A stretch of 40,049 nucleotides of DNA from Bradyrhizobiaceae bacterium (GTDB lineage: Bacteria > Pseudomonadota > Alphaproteobacteria > Rhizobiales > Xanthobacteraceae): contig PQAH01000026.1 in assembly GCA_003105195.1 (NCBI GenBank), positions 1-40,049 of the forward strand, written 5' to 3'. The translations under genes and the position numbers were made by a program. Below the pieces are notes generated by a model. The model saw nothing but the letters and a program-made list of their open reading frames with translations. It ran no database searches and was not told the origin of the DNA. Of this stretch, positions 18,096-26,130 are shown in pieces; the stretch's first letter is position 1; each line of letters begins with the position of its first letter.

Positions 18096-18971
18096 ATGAC
18101 CAAAGCGGTGCTCGGCATCATCGGCGGCTCCGGCATCTACGACCTGCCGGGACTTCAGAACGTGCGCGAGGAGAAGGTCGCGAGCCCGTGGGGCGAGCCG
18201 TCGGGGGCGCTGCGCCTGGGCGAGATCGCCGGCCTGCCGGTGGTGTTCCTGCCGCGCCACGACAAGGGCCACCGGCTCTCGCCCTCCGACATCAACTATC
18301 GCGCCAACATCGACGCGCTCAAGCGGGTCGGGGTGACCGACCTCGTCTCGCTCTCGGCCTGCGGCTCGTTCAAGGAGGAGCTGCCGCCCGGCACCTTCGT
18401 ACTGGTCGACCAGTTCGTCGATCGCACCCACAAGCGCGAGAGCTCGTTCTTCGGCAAGGGCTGCGTCGCCCATGTCTCGATGGCGCATCCGGTGTCGCCG
18501 CGCCTGCGCATCCGGATCGCCCAGGCCGCCATGGCGGAGGACATCGCGGTGGTGCGCGAGGGCACCTATGTGTGCATGGAGGGACCGCAGTTCTCGACGC
18601 TGGCCGAGAGCCTCACCTACAAGAATCTCGGTTATGCGGTGATCGGCATGACCAACATGCCGGAGGCCAAGCTCGCCCGCGAGGCCGAGATCTGCTACGC
18701 GACCGTCGCCATGGTCACGGATTTCGACTGCTGGCATCCGGACCACGACGCCGTCACGGTCCAGGACATCATCAAGGTGCTCGTGGCCAATGCCGAGAAG
18801 GCGAAGCGGCTGGTGGCGCGGCTCGCCCGCGACTTCCCGCGCGAGCACGAGCCGTGCCCGATCGGCTCCGACCGCGCCCTCGACACCGCGATCATCACGG
18901 CGCCGGAGGCGCGCGACCCGGAGCTGATCGGCAAGCTCGACGCCGTCGCGGGCCGCGTGCTGAAGGCTTGA
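18096..18971 (+). CDS. mtnP: S-methyl-5'-thioadenosine phosphorylase
   Basis: 291 aa. Cleaves methylthioadenosine to adenine and 5-methylthioribose-1-phosphate. Conserved blocks: GIIGGSGIYDLPG at the N-terminus, then PRHDKGHRLSPSDINYRANI (phosphate and sugar site), SACGSFKE, EGPQFSTLAES, and IGMTNMPEAKLAREAEICYA with MVTDFDCWH. The adenine product fits the apt gene 305 nt downstream, which salvages it to AMP. This is a functional pairing that recurs in related genomes. GAGAG precedes the ATG. Confidence 0.94.
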   Translation: MTKAVLGIIGGSGIYDLPGLQNVREEKVASPWGEPSGALRLGEIAGLPVVFLPRHDKGHRLSPSDINYRANIDALKRVGVTDLVSLSACGSFKEELPPGTFVLVDQFVDRTHKRESSFFGKGCVAHVSMAHPVSPRLRIRIAQAAMAEDIAVVREGTYVCMEGPQFSTLAESLTYKNLGYAVIGMTNMPEAKLAREAEICYATVAMVTDFDCWHPDHDAVTVQDIIKVLVANAEKAKRLVARLARDFPREHEPCPIGSDRALDTAIITAPEARDPELIGKLDAVAGRVLKA

Positions 18972-18987
18972 GGGCCGGTTTCGCGGG

Positions 18988-19191
18988 TCAGAACGGCCGG
19001 TGCATCCACCAGCCGAAGCCGAACAGCATGCCGAAGACCATCACGATCACCCACATGATCAGCCAGAGGATGATCGCGGCCGGAATCGCGGCGAGCCCGA
19101 CCTTGATGAAGAACACCACCAGCCGGCCGAACGGGATGTCGATGTCGGTCAGGACCGTGCGTTGCTCTGGAACGGGCGGTTGCGTGCTCAT
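18988..19191 (-). CDS. Small conserved-looking membrane protein
   Basis: 67 aa. A hydrophilic N-terminus (MSTQPPVPEQRTVLTDIDIP) is followed by a long hydrophobic stretch of about 40 residues, probably two helices, ending GFGWWMHRPF. GGAGAG sits six bases before the ATG, and hydropathy plus codon use support a real gene. It lies between mtnP and apt on the opposite strand. No named family is recognised. Confidence 0.7.
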   Translation of the reverse strand: MSTQPPVPEQRTVLTDIDIPFGRLVVFFIKVGLAAIPAAIILWLIMWVIVMVFGMLFGFGWWMHRPF

Positions 19192-19275
19192 GGAGGCTCT
19201 CCGGGTTGCGCCTCTCCGGATCGTTCGCCAAAGTGAGCGCCTCCGCAATGCCTCCCTCGCCTCCATGAGACCTCG

Positions 19276-19824
19276 ATGACCAGCCCCGTGCTCGAGAACG
19301 ACCTGCGCGCCGCGATCCGCACGATTCCGGACTATCCCAAGCCGGGCATCATGTTCCGCGACATCACCACGCTGCTCGGCAATGCACGCGCGTTCCGCCG
19401 CGCGGTGGACGAGCTGGTGCAGCCGTGGGCCGGCCGGAAGATCGACAAGGTGGCGGGGATCGAAGCGCGCGGCTTCATCCTCGGCGGCGCCGTGGCGCAC
19501 CAGGTGTCGGCCGGCTTCGTGCCGATCCGCAAGAAGGGCAAGCTGCCGCACACCACGGTGCGCATCGCCTACTCGCTGGAATATGGCCTCGACGAGATGG
19601 AGATTCACGAGGATGCGGTTGCCAAGGGGGAGCGCGTGGTGCTGGTCGACGACCTGATCGCGACCGGGGGCACCGCCGAGGGCGCCGTGAAGCTCTTGCG
19701 CCAGATGGGCGCCGAGGTGCTCGCCGCCTGCTTCATCATCGACCTCCCCGAGCTCGGCGGCGCCGACAAGCTGCGGCGGCTCGACGTCCCGGTGCGTACG
19801 CTGATCGCGTTCGAGGGGCACTGA
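19276..19824 (+). CDS. apt: Adenine phosphoribosyltransferase
   Basis: 182 aa. Makes AMP from adenine and PRPP. Motifs: [20 protein letters not shown] at the N-terminus, [19 protein letters not shown] in the flexible loop, and the PRPP-binding [14 protein letters not shown]. Cytoplasmic dimer in the family. It recycles adenine released by MtnP. Confidence 0.95.
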   Translation: MTSPVLENDLRAAIRTIPDYPKPGIMFRDITTLLGNARAFRRAVDELVQPWAGRKIDKVAGIEARGFILGGAVAHQVSAGFVPIRKKGKLPHTTVRIAYSLEYGLDEMEIHEDAVAKGERVVLVDDLIATGGTAEGAVKLLRQMGAEVLAACFIIDLPELGGADKLRRLDVPVRTLIAFEGH

Positions 19825-19854
19825 ACCGCTACGCGCGGGTGCCGCACGTCACGC

Positions 19855-19888
19855 GGCGCAATATGCTCGCTGCGCGAGCCGTTGCGCC
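19855..19888. repeat. REP-like hairpin
   Basis: GGCGCAA (19855-19861) pairs with TTGCGCC (19882-19888), with an inner stem GCTCG/CGAGC. It has the same outer stem as the hairpin at 9667-9698 but a different inner stem. About 30 nt after the apt stop it may also act as a transcript 3' end. Confidence 0.6.
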
Positions 19889-20075
19889 CCGCGGCTCTGC
19901 CAATCCTTTACGGGCATTAGCAATTCCTGCGCGATCCTCTTGAAGGGACCGCAACGGCTTTGTGTCAGGATCCTGGTCAAGTCCGGCGGGATCGGTCCCC
20001 GCGGGCATGAACCGGACGGCGCATGGATACGACCAACAGGGCGTTAACCATGAGCCGAACGGCCAGGGGGCACCC

Positions 20076-20291
20076 ATGACCAAGCTTGCTGTTCTGACAC
20101 TGGCGCTGGCTGCGGCCGGCGTCCTCGCGACTGCGGTCGAGCCTGCCGGCTCCTCCGTGAGCGGGACCTGCGGGCCGCAGGTGCAGATCCTGGACCCGGG
20201 CCTGCGCGCGAGCTTCGCGCGCTTCGAGGCGGGCCAGTCGAGCGCGGCCGCCAAGATCTGCGAGATCTATCGCGACAGCGCCGAATTCTAG
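20076..20291 (+). CDS. Small exported protein, unknown function
   Basis: 71 aa. MTKLAVLTLALAAAGVLATA forms a signal peptide. The mature part is about 50 residues with two cysteines (one in GTCGPQV, one in AAKICEIYRD), probably forming a disulfide in the periplasm. AGGGGG precedes the ATG. No named family recognised. First of four neighbouring genes on this strand that encode small exported proteins. Confidence 0.65.
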   Translation: MTKLAVLTLALAAAGVLATAVEPAGSSVSGTCGPQVQILDPGLRASFARFEAGQSSAAAKICEIYRDSAEF

Positions 20292-20324
20292 TGGCTTGCC
20301 GGCGCGTCCGGGAAAGTCCGGATG

Positions 20325-20375
20325 CAATTTACGAGATCGATATAATATTTTCGCAAGTTAAAGTATATTCATTGG
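20325..20375 (+). promoter_or_regulatory. AT-rich promoter-like region
   Basis: A strongly AT-rich island for this genome, with a literal TATAAT at 20341-20346, 50 nt before the start of the SnoaL-like gene. No good -35 box at the expected distance; a start site near 20352 is inferred. Confidence 0.4.
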
Positions 20376-20395
20376 CACCGTGACTCGGAGGTGCC

Positions 20396-20883
20396 ATGAC
20401 CACAACCAGCCGCGCCCGCGTCGAAGCCTATCTGCAGGCGCTCGCCACGCGCGATCCGGACCGTATCGCCCCGTTCCTCGCCGCCGATGTCGACTGGCTC
20501 CTGACCGGGCCGATCGAGACCTTCCCGTATTGCGGCCAGCGCAGCGGCCGCGAGGCCGTGTCTACCGTCTGGTCGCCGGCTCGGTCCGCGTCACGCAGCA
20601 TGTCCGCGATCACGTCCTGATCGAGGGCGAGCGGGCCGCCACCCTCGCCCGGATCGTCGGCGTGCACGAGAGCGGGCGCGAGATCGGGCTGCGGATGGCG
20701 ACCTTCACGCGCTTCCGGGGCGACATGGCGGCGGAGATCTGCACGGTGCTGGATGCGCTCGGCCTGGTCGAGCAGGTGCTCGGCCGTCCCCTGGACATCG
20801 CCCTGGACGCACCGGTCCTCGCGCCGGCCACGCCCGAGGCCCAGGCGACCTGCTGCGCTCCCAACGGCGCGCCACTGTGCTAG
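20396..20883 (+). pseudogene. SnoaL/NTF2-like domain protein, interrupted by a frameshift
   Basis: The ATG at 20396 follows a good GGAGGTG site. Residues 1-55 (MTTTSRARVEAYLQAL...FPYCGQRSGREAV) are a typical SnoaL-like N-terminus. The continuation (VYRLVAGSVRVTQHV, then ATLARIVGVHESGREIG) lies in the next frame and ends at the TAG at 20881. The switch is at about 20558-20562 and fits one missing base. As written, the first frame ends after 74 codons at 20620. Either a recent pseudogene or a single-base sequence error. SnoaL-like proteins are alpha+beta cone folds of varied function; the C-terminus (residues after about 145) adds three cysteines (TCCAPNGAPLC). Confidence 0.75.
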
Positions 20884-20892
20884 ACTTTATCG

Positions 20893-21159
20893 ATGGGGCC
20901 GGCCCGATGCATGGTGCCGCTGATGCTGCTGGTCGCGGGCGCGACCGAAGCGGCGGCGGACTGCACGTGCCGGGCGCTCGGACGCTCCTACGAGCTCGGC
21001 CAGTCGACCTGCCTCGCGACACCCGGCGGGCCGCGCCTCGCGGTGTGCGACATGCAGGCGAACGTGACCTCGTGGCGCTTCTCGCAGACCTCTTGCGTGA
21101 CGGCCGGGCCCCTGCCGGAGCCCGGGCAGTACCCTCGCGTCGCGCGCAGGCGTCATTGA
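20893..21159 (+). CDS. Small exported cysteine-containing protein
   Basis: 88 aa. Signal peptide of about 22 residues ending EAAAD. The mature part has five cysteines, with one in the signal peptide as well: DCTCRALGRSYELGQ, STCLA, LAVCDMQANVTSW and SQTSCVTAG, which suggests disulfide bonds in the periplasm. The pattern resembles small hypothetical periplasmic proteins of Hyphomicrobiales; no function known. It starts nine nt after the stop of the SnoaL-like gene. Confidence 0.7.
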   Translation: MGPARCMVPLMLLVAGATEAAADCTCRALGRSYELGQSTCLATPGGPRLAVCDMQANVTSWRFSQTSCVTAGPLPEPGQYPRVARRRH

Positions 21160-21250
21160 CCGGCGCGGATTCTCGTCGCCTGTGGCGCGCCTGCACTTGA
21201 CCCGTCGCGGACCGCGCGGCACCGTCGGGCGCTCTCCAGGGAGTCCGCAG

Positions 21251-21706
21251 ATGTCCGCGTCCGCCCGCGCCGTCCTTCTCGTGCTCGTTCTGCTGTGCGT
21301 GACCGCGGGTCGGCCGGCCGCTGCCGCCAGCCTGTTCGAGCTCAATTTCGGCCTGTCGGGGCCGCGCTACGAGGCCGTGGTCCCGCTCTGCGACCATCCG
21401 GGCGTGCTCGGAAAGATCTCGGCGCGCTTCGCCGCCAAGGAATCCGAATACTGGCATTCGGCGCTGCAGATCGTCGGCTTCGAGCGGCTGCGCCAGACCG
21501 CCTTCCGTCCGTGGGCGGCGGACGCGATTCCACGCCGCTTCTGCAGCGGGCAGGTGCTGGTGTCGGACGGCGTGCGCCGGGCCGTGCACTACGCCATCAT
21601 CGAGGACACGGGGTATCTCGGCGTGAGCTGGGGCGTGCAGTGGTGCGTGGTCGGTCTCGACCGGAACTGGGCCTATCATCCGGCCTGCCGGATGGCGCGG
21701 CCCTGA
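21251..21706 (+). CDS. Conserved exported protein of unknown function
   Basis: 151 aa from the ATG at 21251, which has AGGGAG nine bases upstream and opens directly into a signal peptide (residues 1-26). The mature protein starts SLFELNFGLSGPRYEAV and carries three cysteines plus an aromatic-rich core (GVSWGVQWCVVGLDRNWAYH). The family looks well conserved in related alphaproteobacteria, but I cannot attach a function. An earlier in-frame ATG at 21182 gives an Arg-rich leader and is rejected. Confidence 0.78.
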   Translation: MSASARAVLLVLVLLCVTAGRPAAAASLFELNFGLSGPRYEAVVPLCDHPGVLGKISARFAAKESEYWHSALQIVGFERLRQTAFRPWAADAIPRRFCSGQVLVSDGVRRAVHYAIIEDTGYLGVSWGVQWCVVGLDRNWAYHPACRMARP

Positions 21707-21800
21707 GCCGCGATCCCGGTCTGTTCCAATTCGGTTCTTGTAATGTTCCGAGCGCGGCGCTAGCATGGCGCCGTCTGCAACCTCAACGGAGGGCGCGTCC

Positions 21801-22481
21801 ATGCTCCGCTGCTCGTGGATGACGTCGTTGCGAATCCTCGCCCTGGTCCTCGGCCTCTCGCTGCCGCTCGGCGCCGCGGCGCAGGATGCGCGTCAGAACG
21901 CGCCCGGCAAGTTCGATCACTATGTGCTGTCCCTGTCGTGGTCGCCGTCCTTCTGCGATGCCGCCGGCGAGCGGGCCCCGCAGATGCAGTGCGGCGAGCG
22001 GCGCTACTCCTTCGTGGTGCACGGCCTCTGGCCCCAATACGAGCGCGGCTTCCCGGAATACTGCCAGGTGCCGGCGCCGCGGCTCGACCGCAACACGGTC
22101 TCGGCGATGCTCGACCTGATGCCGGCCCCGCGCCTGGTCTTCAATCAGTGGGACAAGCACGGCACCTGTACGGGCCTGGCGCCGCGCGCCTATTTCGAGA
22201 CCGTCCGCAAGGCGCGCGCGGTCGTCAAGATCCCGTCCGAATATCTCGAGCCCACGGGCGAGCTCACGGTCACGCCCGAGGAGGTCGAGGAGGCCTTCGT
22301 GCGCGCCAATCCCGGGATGAGCCGGGCCTCGGTGGCGGTGACCTGCGACAACCGGCGCCTGCGCGAGGTCCGTGTCTGCATGAGCCGCGAACTGGGCTTT
22401 CAGGAATGCCCCGAGGTCGATCGCAGAGCCTGCCGGCGCGAGCGCGTCGTCATGCCGCCGGTGCGCGGACAGGGGAGCTGA
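21801..22481 (+). CDS. Ribonuclease T2 family protein
   Basis: 226 aa with signal peptide (1 to about 28, ending GAAAQ). Periplasmic endoribonuclease that cleaves RNA through 2',3'-cyclic phosphates. CAS1 is HGLWPQ with H74; CAS2 is QWDKHGTC with K119 and H120. The residue before W117 is Q116, where many eukaryotic enzymes have a catalytic Glu. Cysteines pair across the fold (C52, C64, C88, C123 and later). GGAGG lies nine bases before the ATG. It probably scavenges nucleotides; the neighbours are other exported proteins. Confidence 0.9.
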   Translation: MLRCSWMTSLRILALVLGLSLPLGAAAQDARQNAPGKFDHYVLSLSWSPSFCDAAGERAPQMQCGERRYSFVVHGLWPQYERGFPEYCQVPAPRLDRNTVSAMLDLMPAPRLVFNQWDKHGTCTGLAPRAYFETVRKARAVVKIPSEYLEPTGELTVTPEEVEEAFVRANPGMSRASVAVTCDNRRLREVRVCMSRELGFQECPEVDRRACRRERVVMPPVRGQGS

Positions 22482-22568
22482 CGGGGCGCGGCGCGCCGGC
22501 CGTCGTCCCGCGCGGGGCATCTGCCGGCAGCCCGGGCCCGCCGGCGCGGGTCTGCTGATACTGGCGCG

Positions 22569-23417
22569 ATGAACTACGACCACGCCTTTCACGCCGGCAA
22601 CTTCGCCGATGTCGTCAAGCACGCGGTGCTGGCGCGGATCATCGGCTATCTGACCGGCAAGGCGAGCCCATTCCGCATCATCGATACCCATGCGGGCGCC
22701 GGGCTCCACGACTTGACGGGTCCGGAGGCGAGCCGCACCGGCGAATGGCGGGACGGCATCGGACGCCTCGTCACCGCGCCGCTCGATGCGCGGGTCCGCG
22801 AGCTGCTCGCGCCCTACCTCGCCGTGGTCGCGGCCCTCAATCCGGGAACGCAGCTGACCCGTTACCCGGGTTCGCCGGCACTCGCCTGCGCCCTGATGCG
22901 GGCCGCGGACCGGCTGGTCGCCTGCGAGCTCGAGCCGCAGGCGGCCGCGGCGCTCGCCCGCCACCTCGGCGGCGACCGGCGCGTCAAGGTGGTCGCCATC
23001 GACGGCTATGCGGCGCTCAACGCCTATGTGCCGCCGAAGGAACGCCGCGGCCTGGTCCTGGTCGACCCGCCCTTCGAGCGGCCGGACGAGTCGGGCCGCC
23101 TGCTCGAAGGCCTGTCCGCGGCGCATCGAAAATGGCCGACCGGCATCTACCTCCTCTGGTACCCCGTCAAGGCACCGCGCGAGACCGAGGCCTTCGCCCG
23201 ACGGCTCGCGCGGCTCGGGGTGCCGCGCATCCTGAGGGCGGAGCTGACGGTCGCGCCCGCGAATGCGCAACGGCTGACCGGGACCGGCCTCGCGGTGGTC
23301 AATCCGCCGTGGACGCTGGAGGCCGAGCTCGGCGTCCTGCTGCCGGCCCTGGCCGGCATCCTGGCGCGCGAAGGGCGTGGCGGCGTCCGGATCGATCGGC
23401 TCACGGGCGAAAAATGA
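22569..23417 (+). CDS. rlmJ: 23S rRNA (adenine-2030-N6)-methyltransferase
   Basis: 282 aa. The N-terminal MNYDHAFHAGNFADVVKHAV is diagnostic of RlmJ. HAGAGLHDL follows near residue 41, and the catalytic DPPF motif lies in LVLVDPPFERPDE. GIYLLWYPVK is the next family block. Uses SAM to methylate A2030 of 23S rRNA. Single gene with its own short upstream gap of 87 nt. Confidence 0.93.
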   Translation: MNYDHAFHAGNFADVVKHAVLARIIGYLTGKASPFRIIDTHAGAGLHDLTGPEASRTGEWRDGIGRLVTAPLDARVRELLAPYLAVVAALNPGTQLTRYPGSPALACALMRAADRLVACELEPQAAAALARHLGGDRRVKVVAIDGYAALNAYVPPKERRGLVLVDPPFERPDESGRLLEGLSAAHRKWPTGIYLLWYPVKAPRETEAFARRLARLGVPRILRAELTVAPANAQRLTGTGLAVVNPPWTLEAELGVLLPALAGILAREGRGGVRIDRLTGEK

Positions 23418-23624
23418 CCTTGCCGCAAATTCGCCCTCTTTCCAGCCCGCCCAGGTTTTGATCTACTTTTGTTTGCTGGCTTTGACGTTCCGCCTCTCAC
23501 GTGGGGGGCCGGCGGAGGTGCCGGAGGTCGATTCGGCCGACGCCTTTCCCGCATGCGAATGTCCGGCCGAGCCGTCGCCGCGGGGGTCGACGGCTTAGCA
23601 ATGTTGGGGGAAAGGAGCTTCCCG

Positions 23625-23840
23625 ATGGCCCAGACCGGTACGGTCAAGTTCTTCAATGGCGAACGCGGCTACGGCTTCATCAAGCCGGACGACGGCGGGC
23701 GCGACGTGTTCGTCCACATCACCGCGGTCGAGCGGGCCGGGCTGAAGAGCCTGGCGGAAGGCCAGCGCATCTCCTTCGACGTCGAGCCCGACAAGAAGGG
23801 CAAGGGGCCGAAAGCCGTCAACCTGGTCGTGACCGGTTGA
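23625..23840 (+). CDS. Cold-shock domain protein
   Basis: 71 aa, the standard CspA size. RNP1 is GYGFIKPDD and RNP2 is DVFVHI; these bind single-stranded RNA or DNA. AAAGGAG precedes the ATG at 23625 at good spacing. The same frame is open upstream to 23469, but that part has no cold-shock character. 207 nt separate it from rlmJ, long enough for the kind of structured 5' leader known in this family. Confidence 0.93.
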   Translation: MAQTGTVKFFNGERGYGFIKPDDGGRDVFVHITAVERAGLKSLAEGQRISFDVEPDKKGKGPKAVNLVVTG

Positions 23841-23943
23841 TCTGACCGACGTTCCCGCGCCCCGCGAGCCGCGTGGTCCGGACGCGGCTGTCGTCGCGAC
23901 GCCGCGCGTGCGTTGCCCATTCCCGCCCATCAGGACTCCGAAC

Positions 23944-24546
23944 ATGATGATCCTCCGCTCCGCGCCGCCGTCTCCCTTCGGCCGCAAGATCAAGATCGCG
24001 GCCGCGATCCTCGGCATCGACCTCAAGGTCGAGCCGGCCGACACCAACGATCCCTCGGACACGGTCCGCCGCCAGAACCCGCTCGGCAAGATCCCGGTGC
24101 TGGTGCTCGAGGACGGCACGGCCCTGTTCGACTCGCGGGTGATCCTCGAATATCTCGACCACGTGGCGGGCGCTGGCCGGATCATTCCGCGCGCGCCGGC
24201 GGCGCGTTTCGCGGCGCTGCGCATGCAGGCGATCGGCGACGGCATCATGGATGCCGGCATCCTGCGGGTCTACGAAGGCCGCTGGCGCGCTCCCGAACTG
24301 CATGTGGCCAAGTGGGTCGAGCATCAGGCCGGCAAGATGACCCGCGCGCTCGACCTGCTGGAGGCGGAGCCGCCCGGGCTCGATGCGACGCCGCATGTGG
24401 GACAGATCGCCGTCGCCTGCGCGCTCGGCTATCTCGACCTGCGCTTCGGCGGCGAATGGCGCAAGGACTATCCGCGCCTCGTCGCGTGGCTCGACGCCTT
24501 CGCGGCCAGGGTGCCGTCCTTCGAGACGACGCGCGTCGCGGCGTGA
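23944..24546 (+). CDS. Glutathione S-transferase family protein
   Basis: 200 aa. Thioredoxin-like N-terminal domain with the active-site region ILRSAPPSPFGRKIKIAA (probable catalytic Ser in place of Tyr). The cis-Pro and glutathione-binding segment is NPLGKIPVLVLEDGTALFDS, then RVILEYLD. The helical C-terminal domain follows from about residue 82. Two ATGs overlap at 23944 and 23947. It converges on the double-barrel porin with a 15-nt gap. Substrate unknown. Confidence 0.88.
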   Translation: MMILRSAPPSPFGRKIKIAAAILGIDLKVEPADTNDPSDTVRRQNPLGKIPVLVLEDGTALFDSRVILEYLDHVAGAGRIIPRAPAARFAALRMQAIGDGIMDAGILRVYEGRWRAPELHVAKWVEHQAGKMTRALDLLEAEPPGLDATPHVGQIAVACALGYLDLRFGGEWRKDYPRLVAWLDAFAARVPSFETTRVAA

Positions 24547-24561
24547 TGCGGTTCTGCCGCG

Positions 24562-25938
24562 TCACGGAGGAGCGAATCGGTAGTTGATGCCGATCTTGCC
24601 GAGGTGCAGCTGCTGGCGGACGGTCTGATCGTTGATCACGTTGCCGTTGAGCAGACCATCGGCGCTGCCGGTCGTGGTGATGCTCTCGCGACCGAAGTCG
24701 ACGAAGCCGTACTCGCCCTTCACGGACCAGGCGGGGGTCAGGGCGTATTCGAAGCCGGCGCCGACGAGGACGCCGGCGGGATGGTGGCGGCCGGCGGTGC
24801 GGAGCGCGAGCACGCCCGGCGCCACCTGGTCCCGGACATGCCGCTGATGCCCCACGGCGGCGCCGAGCTTCGCGAACACGAGCCAGCGATCGTGGGCGAC
24901 GCCGAGACGGCCGGCCGCAATGCCGAGCCATTGCGGCTCCGTGGCGAGCGTGAGCGTGGTCGCGCCGAGGCCCGCCTCCAGCGCGGCATAGCCCGCCTCG
25001 CGCCCGATGGCGCTCCACGTCGCCTCGAACTCGGCGCCGAACACGATGCGGCCGACCTGCAGGTTGAGTCCGGCCTGGCCGCCCGCAAGCCCGCCCGCGA
25101 GGTCGAGATGCCGGCGCGGATCGAGGTCCAGCCAGGAGGCGCGCCCGGCGCCCGCGCCGGCATGCAGCCCGACATAGAAGCCGCTCCAGTCGAATCCGGC
25201 GGCGGGCAGGGGCGCGATCGCGGGCTGCGTCGGCGGGCCGCCGAAATGGTAGTTCACGCCGAGCTTGACCAGGTGAAGTCCCTGCATGACGCGCAGATCC
25301 GTCGCGGACGGGGCGATCACGCCGGCGTTCGAGATCGTTCCCGCGATCGCGACGGTGCGTTCCGCGAGTCCGACATAGGCGTATTCGATTCGCGCCGACC
25401 AGTTGGGGGCGACCGCGTGCTCGATGCCGCCGCCGAGCGTCCAGCCGAGCTGCGTGGCGCCGCCGCTGCGGTCGATGAAGTCGAACGGCGCCGGCGCGGG
25501 GCCGGTGTAGACGAGCCGCGCGCCGTGATCGAGGCCGGCCCAGACGGGGCCGCCCCGGAGATAGACGAGCGACGCACCCTGGGCGACGCCGATGCGGCCG
25601 ACCACCGCGCCGAGCCAGTCGAGGCGCGAGGAGAAGTCGACATCCGCAACGCCGAAGTAGTTCTGCATCGCAAGGCTGCCGCGGAGGCCGGCCCAGGACA
25701 GCTCGCCCTCGATGCCGAAGACGAGATTGCCGATCTGGCGGTTGATGCCCAACTGGCCGCCGGCGAGTGCGCCGTCGCCCATGAATCCGAGATCGGTATG
25801 GTTCATGGTTCCCCAGCCGTAGCCCGCATGGGCGCCGACATAGACGCCGGACCAGTTGACGACCGGCGCGCCCGCGAGGGCGGGTCCGGCCGCCGCCAGG
25901 GCAATGGGCCAGAAGCCCACAAGAAGGAGTCGACGCAT
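24562..25938 (-). CDS. Outer-membrane protein with two Omp25-like barrel domains
   Basis: 458 aa, roughly twice a normal family member. Signal peptide (1 to about 22, LAAAGPALAGAP). Domain 1 spans about 24-235, from VNWSGVYVGAHAGYGW to LGVNYHFGG. A short Pro/Ala linker (PPTQPAIAPLPAA) leads to domain 2, about 248-458, from FDWSGFYVGLHAGAGAG to GKIGINYRFAPP. Each half has the same strand order, including AGGQLGINRQIGNLVFGIEG versus AGGQAGLNLQVGRIVFGAEF. So it is an internal duplication, not a frameshift. GGGGGA precedes the ATG. Whether it makes two barrels or one larger one is unknown. Confidence 0.88.
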   Translation of the reverse strand: MRRLLLVGFWPIALAAAGPALAGAPVVNWSGVYVGAHAGYGWGTMNHTDLGFMGDGALAGGQLGINRQIGNLVFGIEGELSWAGLRGSLAMQNYFGVADVDFSSRLDWLGAVVGRIGVAQGASLVYLRGGPVWAGLDHGARLVYTGPAPAPFDFIDRSGGATQLGWTLGGGIEHAVAPNWSARIEYAYVGLAERTVAIAGTISNAGVIAPSATDLRVMQGLHLVKLGVNYHFGGPPTQPAIAPLPAAGFDWSGFYVGLHAGAGAGRASWLDLDPRRHLDLAGGLAGGQAGLNLQVGRIVFGAEFEATWSAIGREAGYAALEAGLGATTLTLATEPQWLGIAAGRLGVAHDRWLVFAKLGAAVGHQRHVRDQVAPGVLALRTAGRHHPAGVLVGAGFEYALTPAWSVKGEYGFVDFGRESITTTGSADGLLNGNVINDQTVRQQLHLGKIGINYRFAPP

Positions 25939-26083
25939 GCTGTTCCCCCACGCCCGCCATCGTGGCGGTGCGTGAGGGGCAGGCTAGTGAAGCCCAGAGG
26001 TGTTGGCTTGGCCGGGAGGGAACGCGGCTGGGCGGAGTGTGCACTCGGCGCCGAATTCAGCCGGCTGTGGCGCGTCGCCCACA

Positions 26084-26120
26084 CCGCCGAGGCCCGGGCG
26101 ACGCGCCGGGGCCTCGGCGG
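26084..26120 (-). terminator. GC hairpin after porin C
   Basis: Perfect 12-bp inverted repeat CCGCCGAGGCCC (26084-26095) / GGGCCTCGGCGG (26109-26120), beginning ten bases beyond the stop at 26131. No T-run follows on the minus strand, so it could be a weak or processing-type 3' end. Confidence 0.6.
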
Positions 26121-26130
26121 GTTCATTGCC

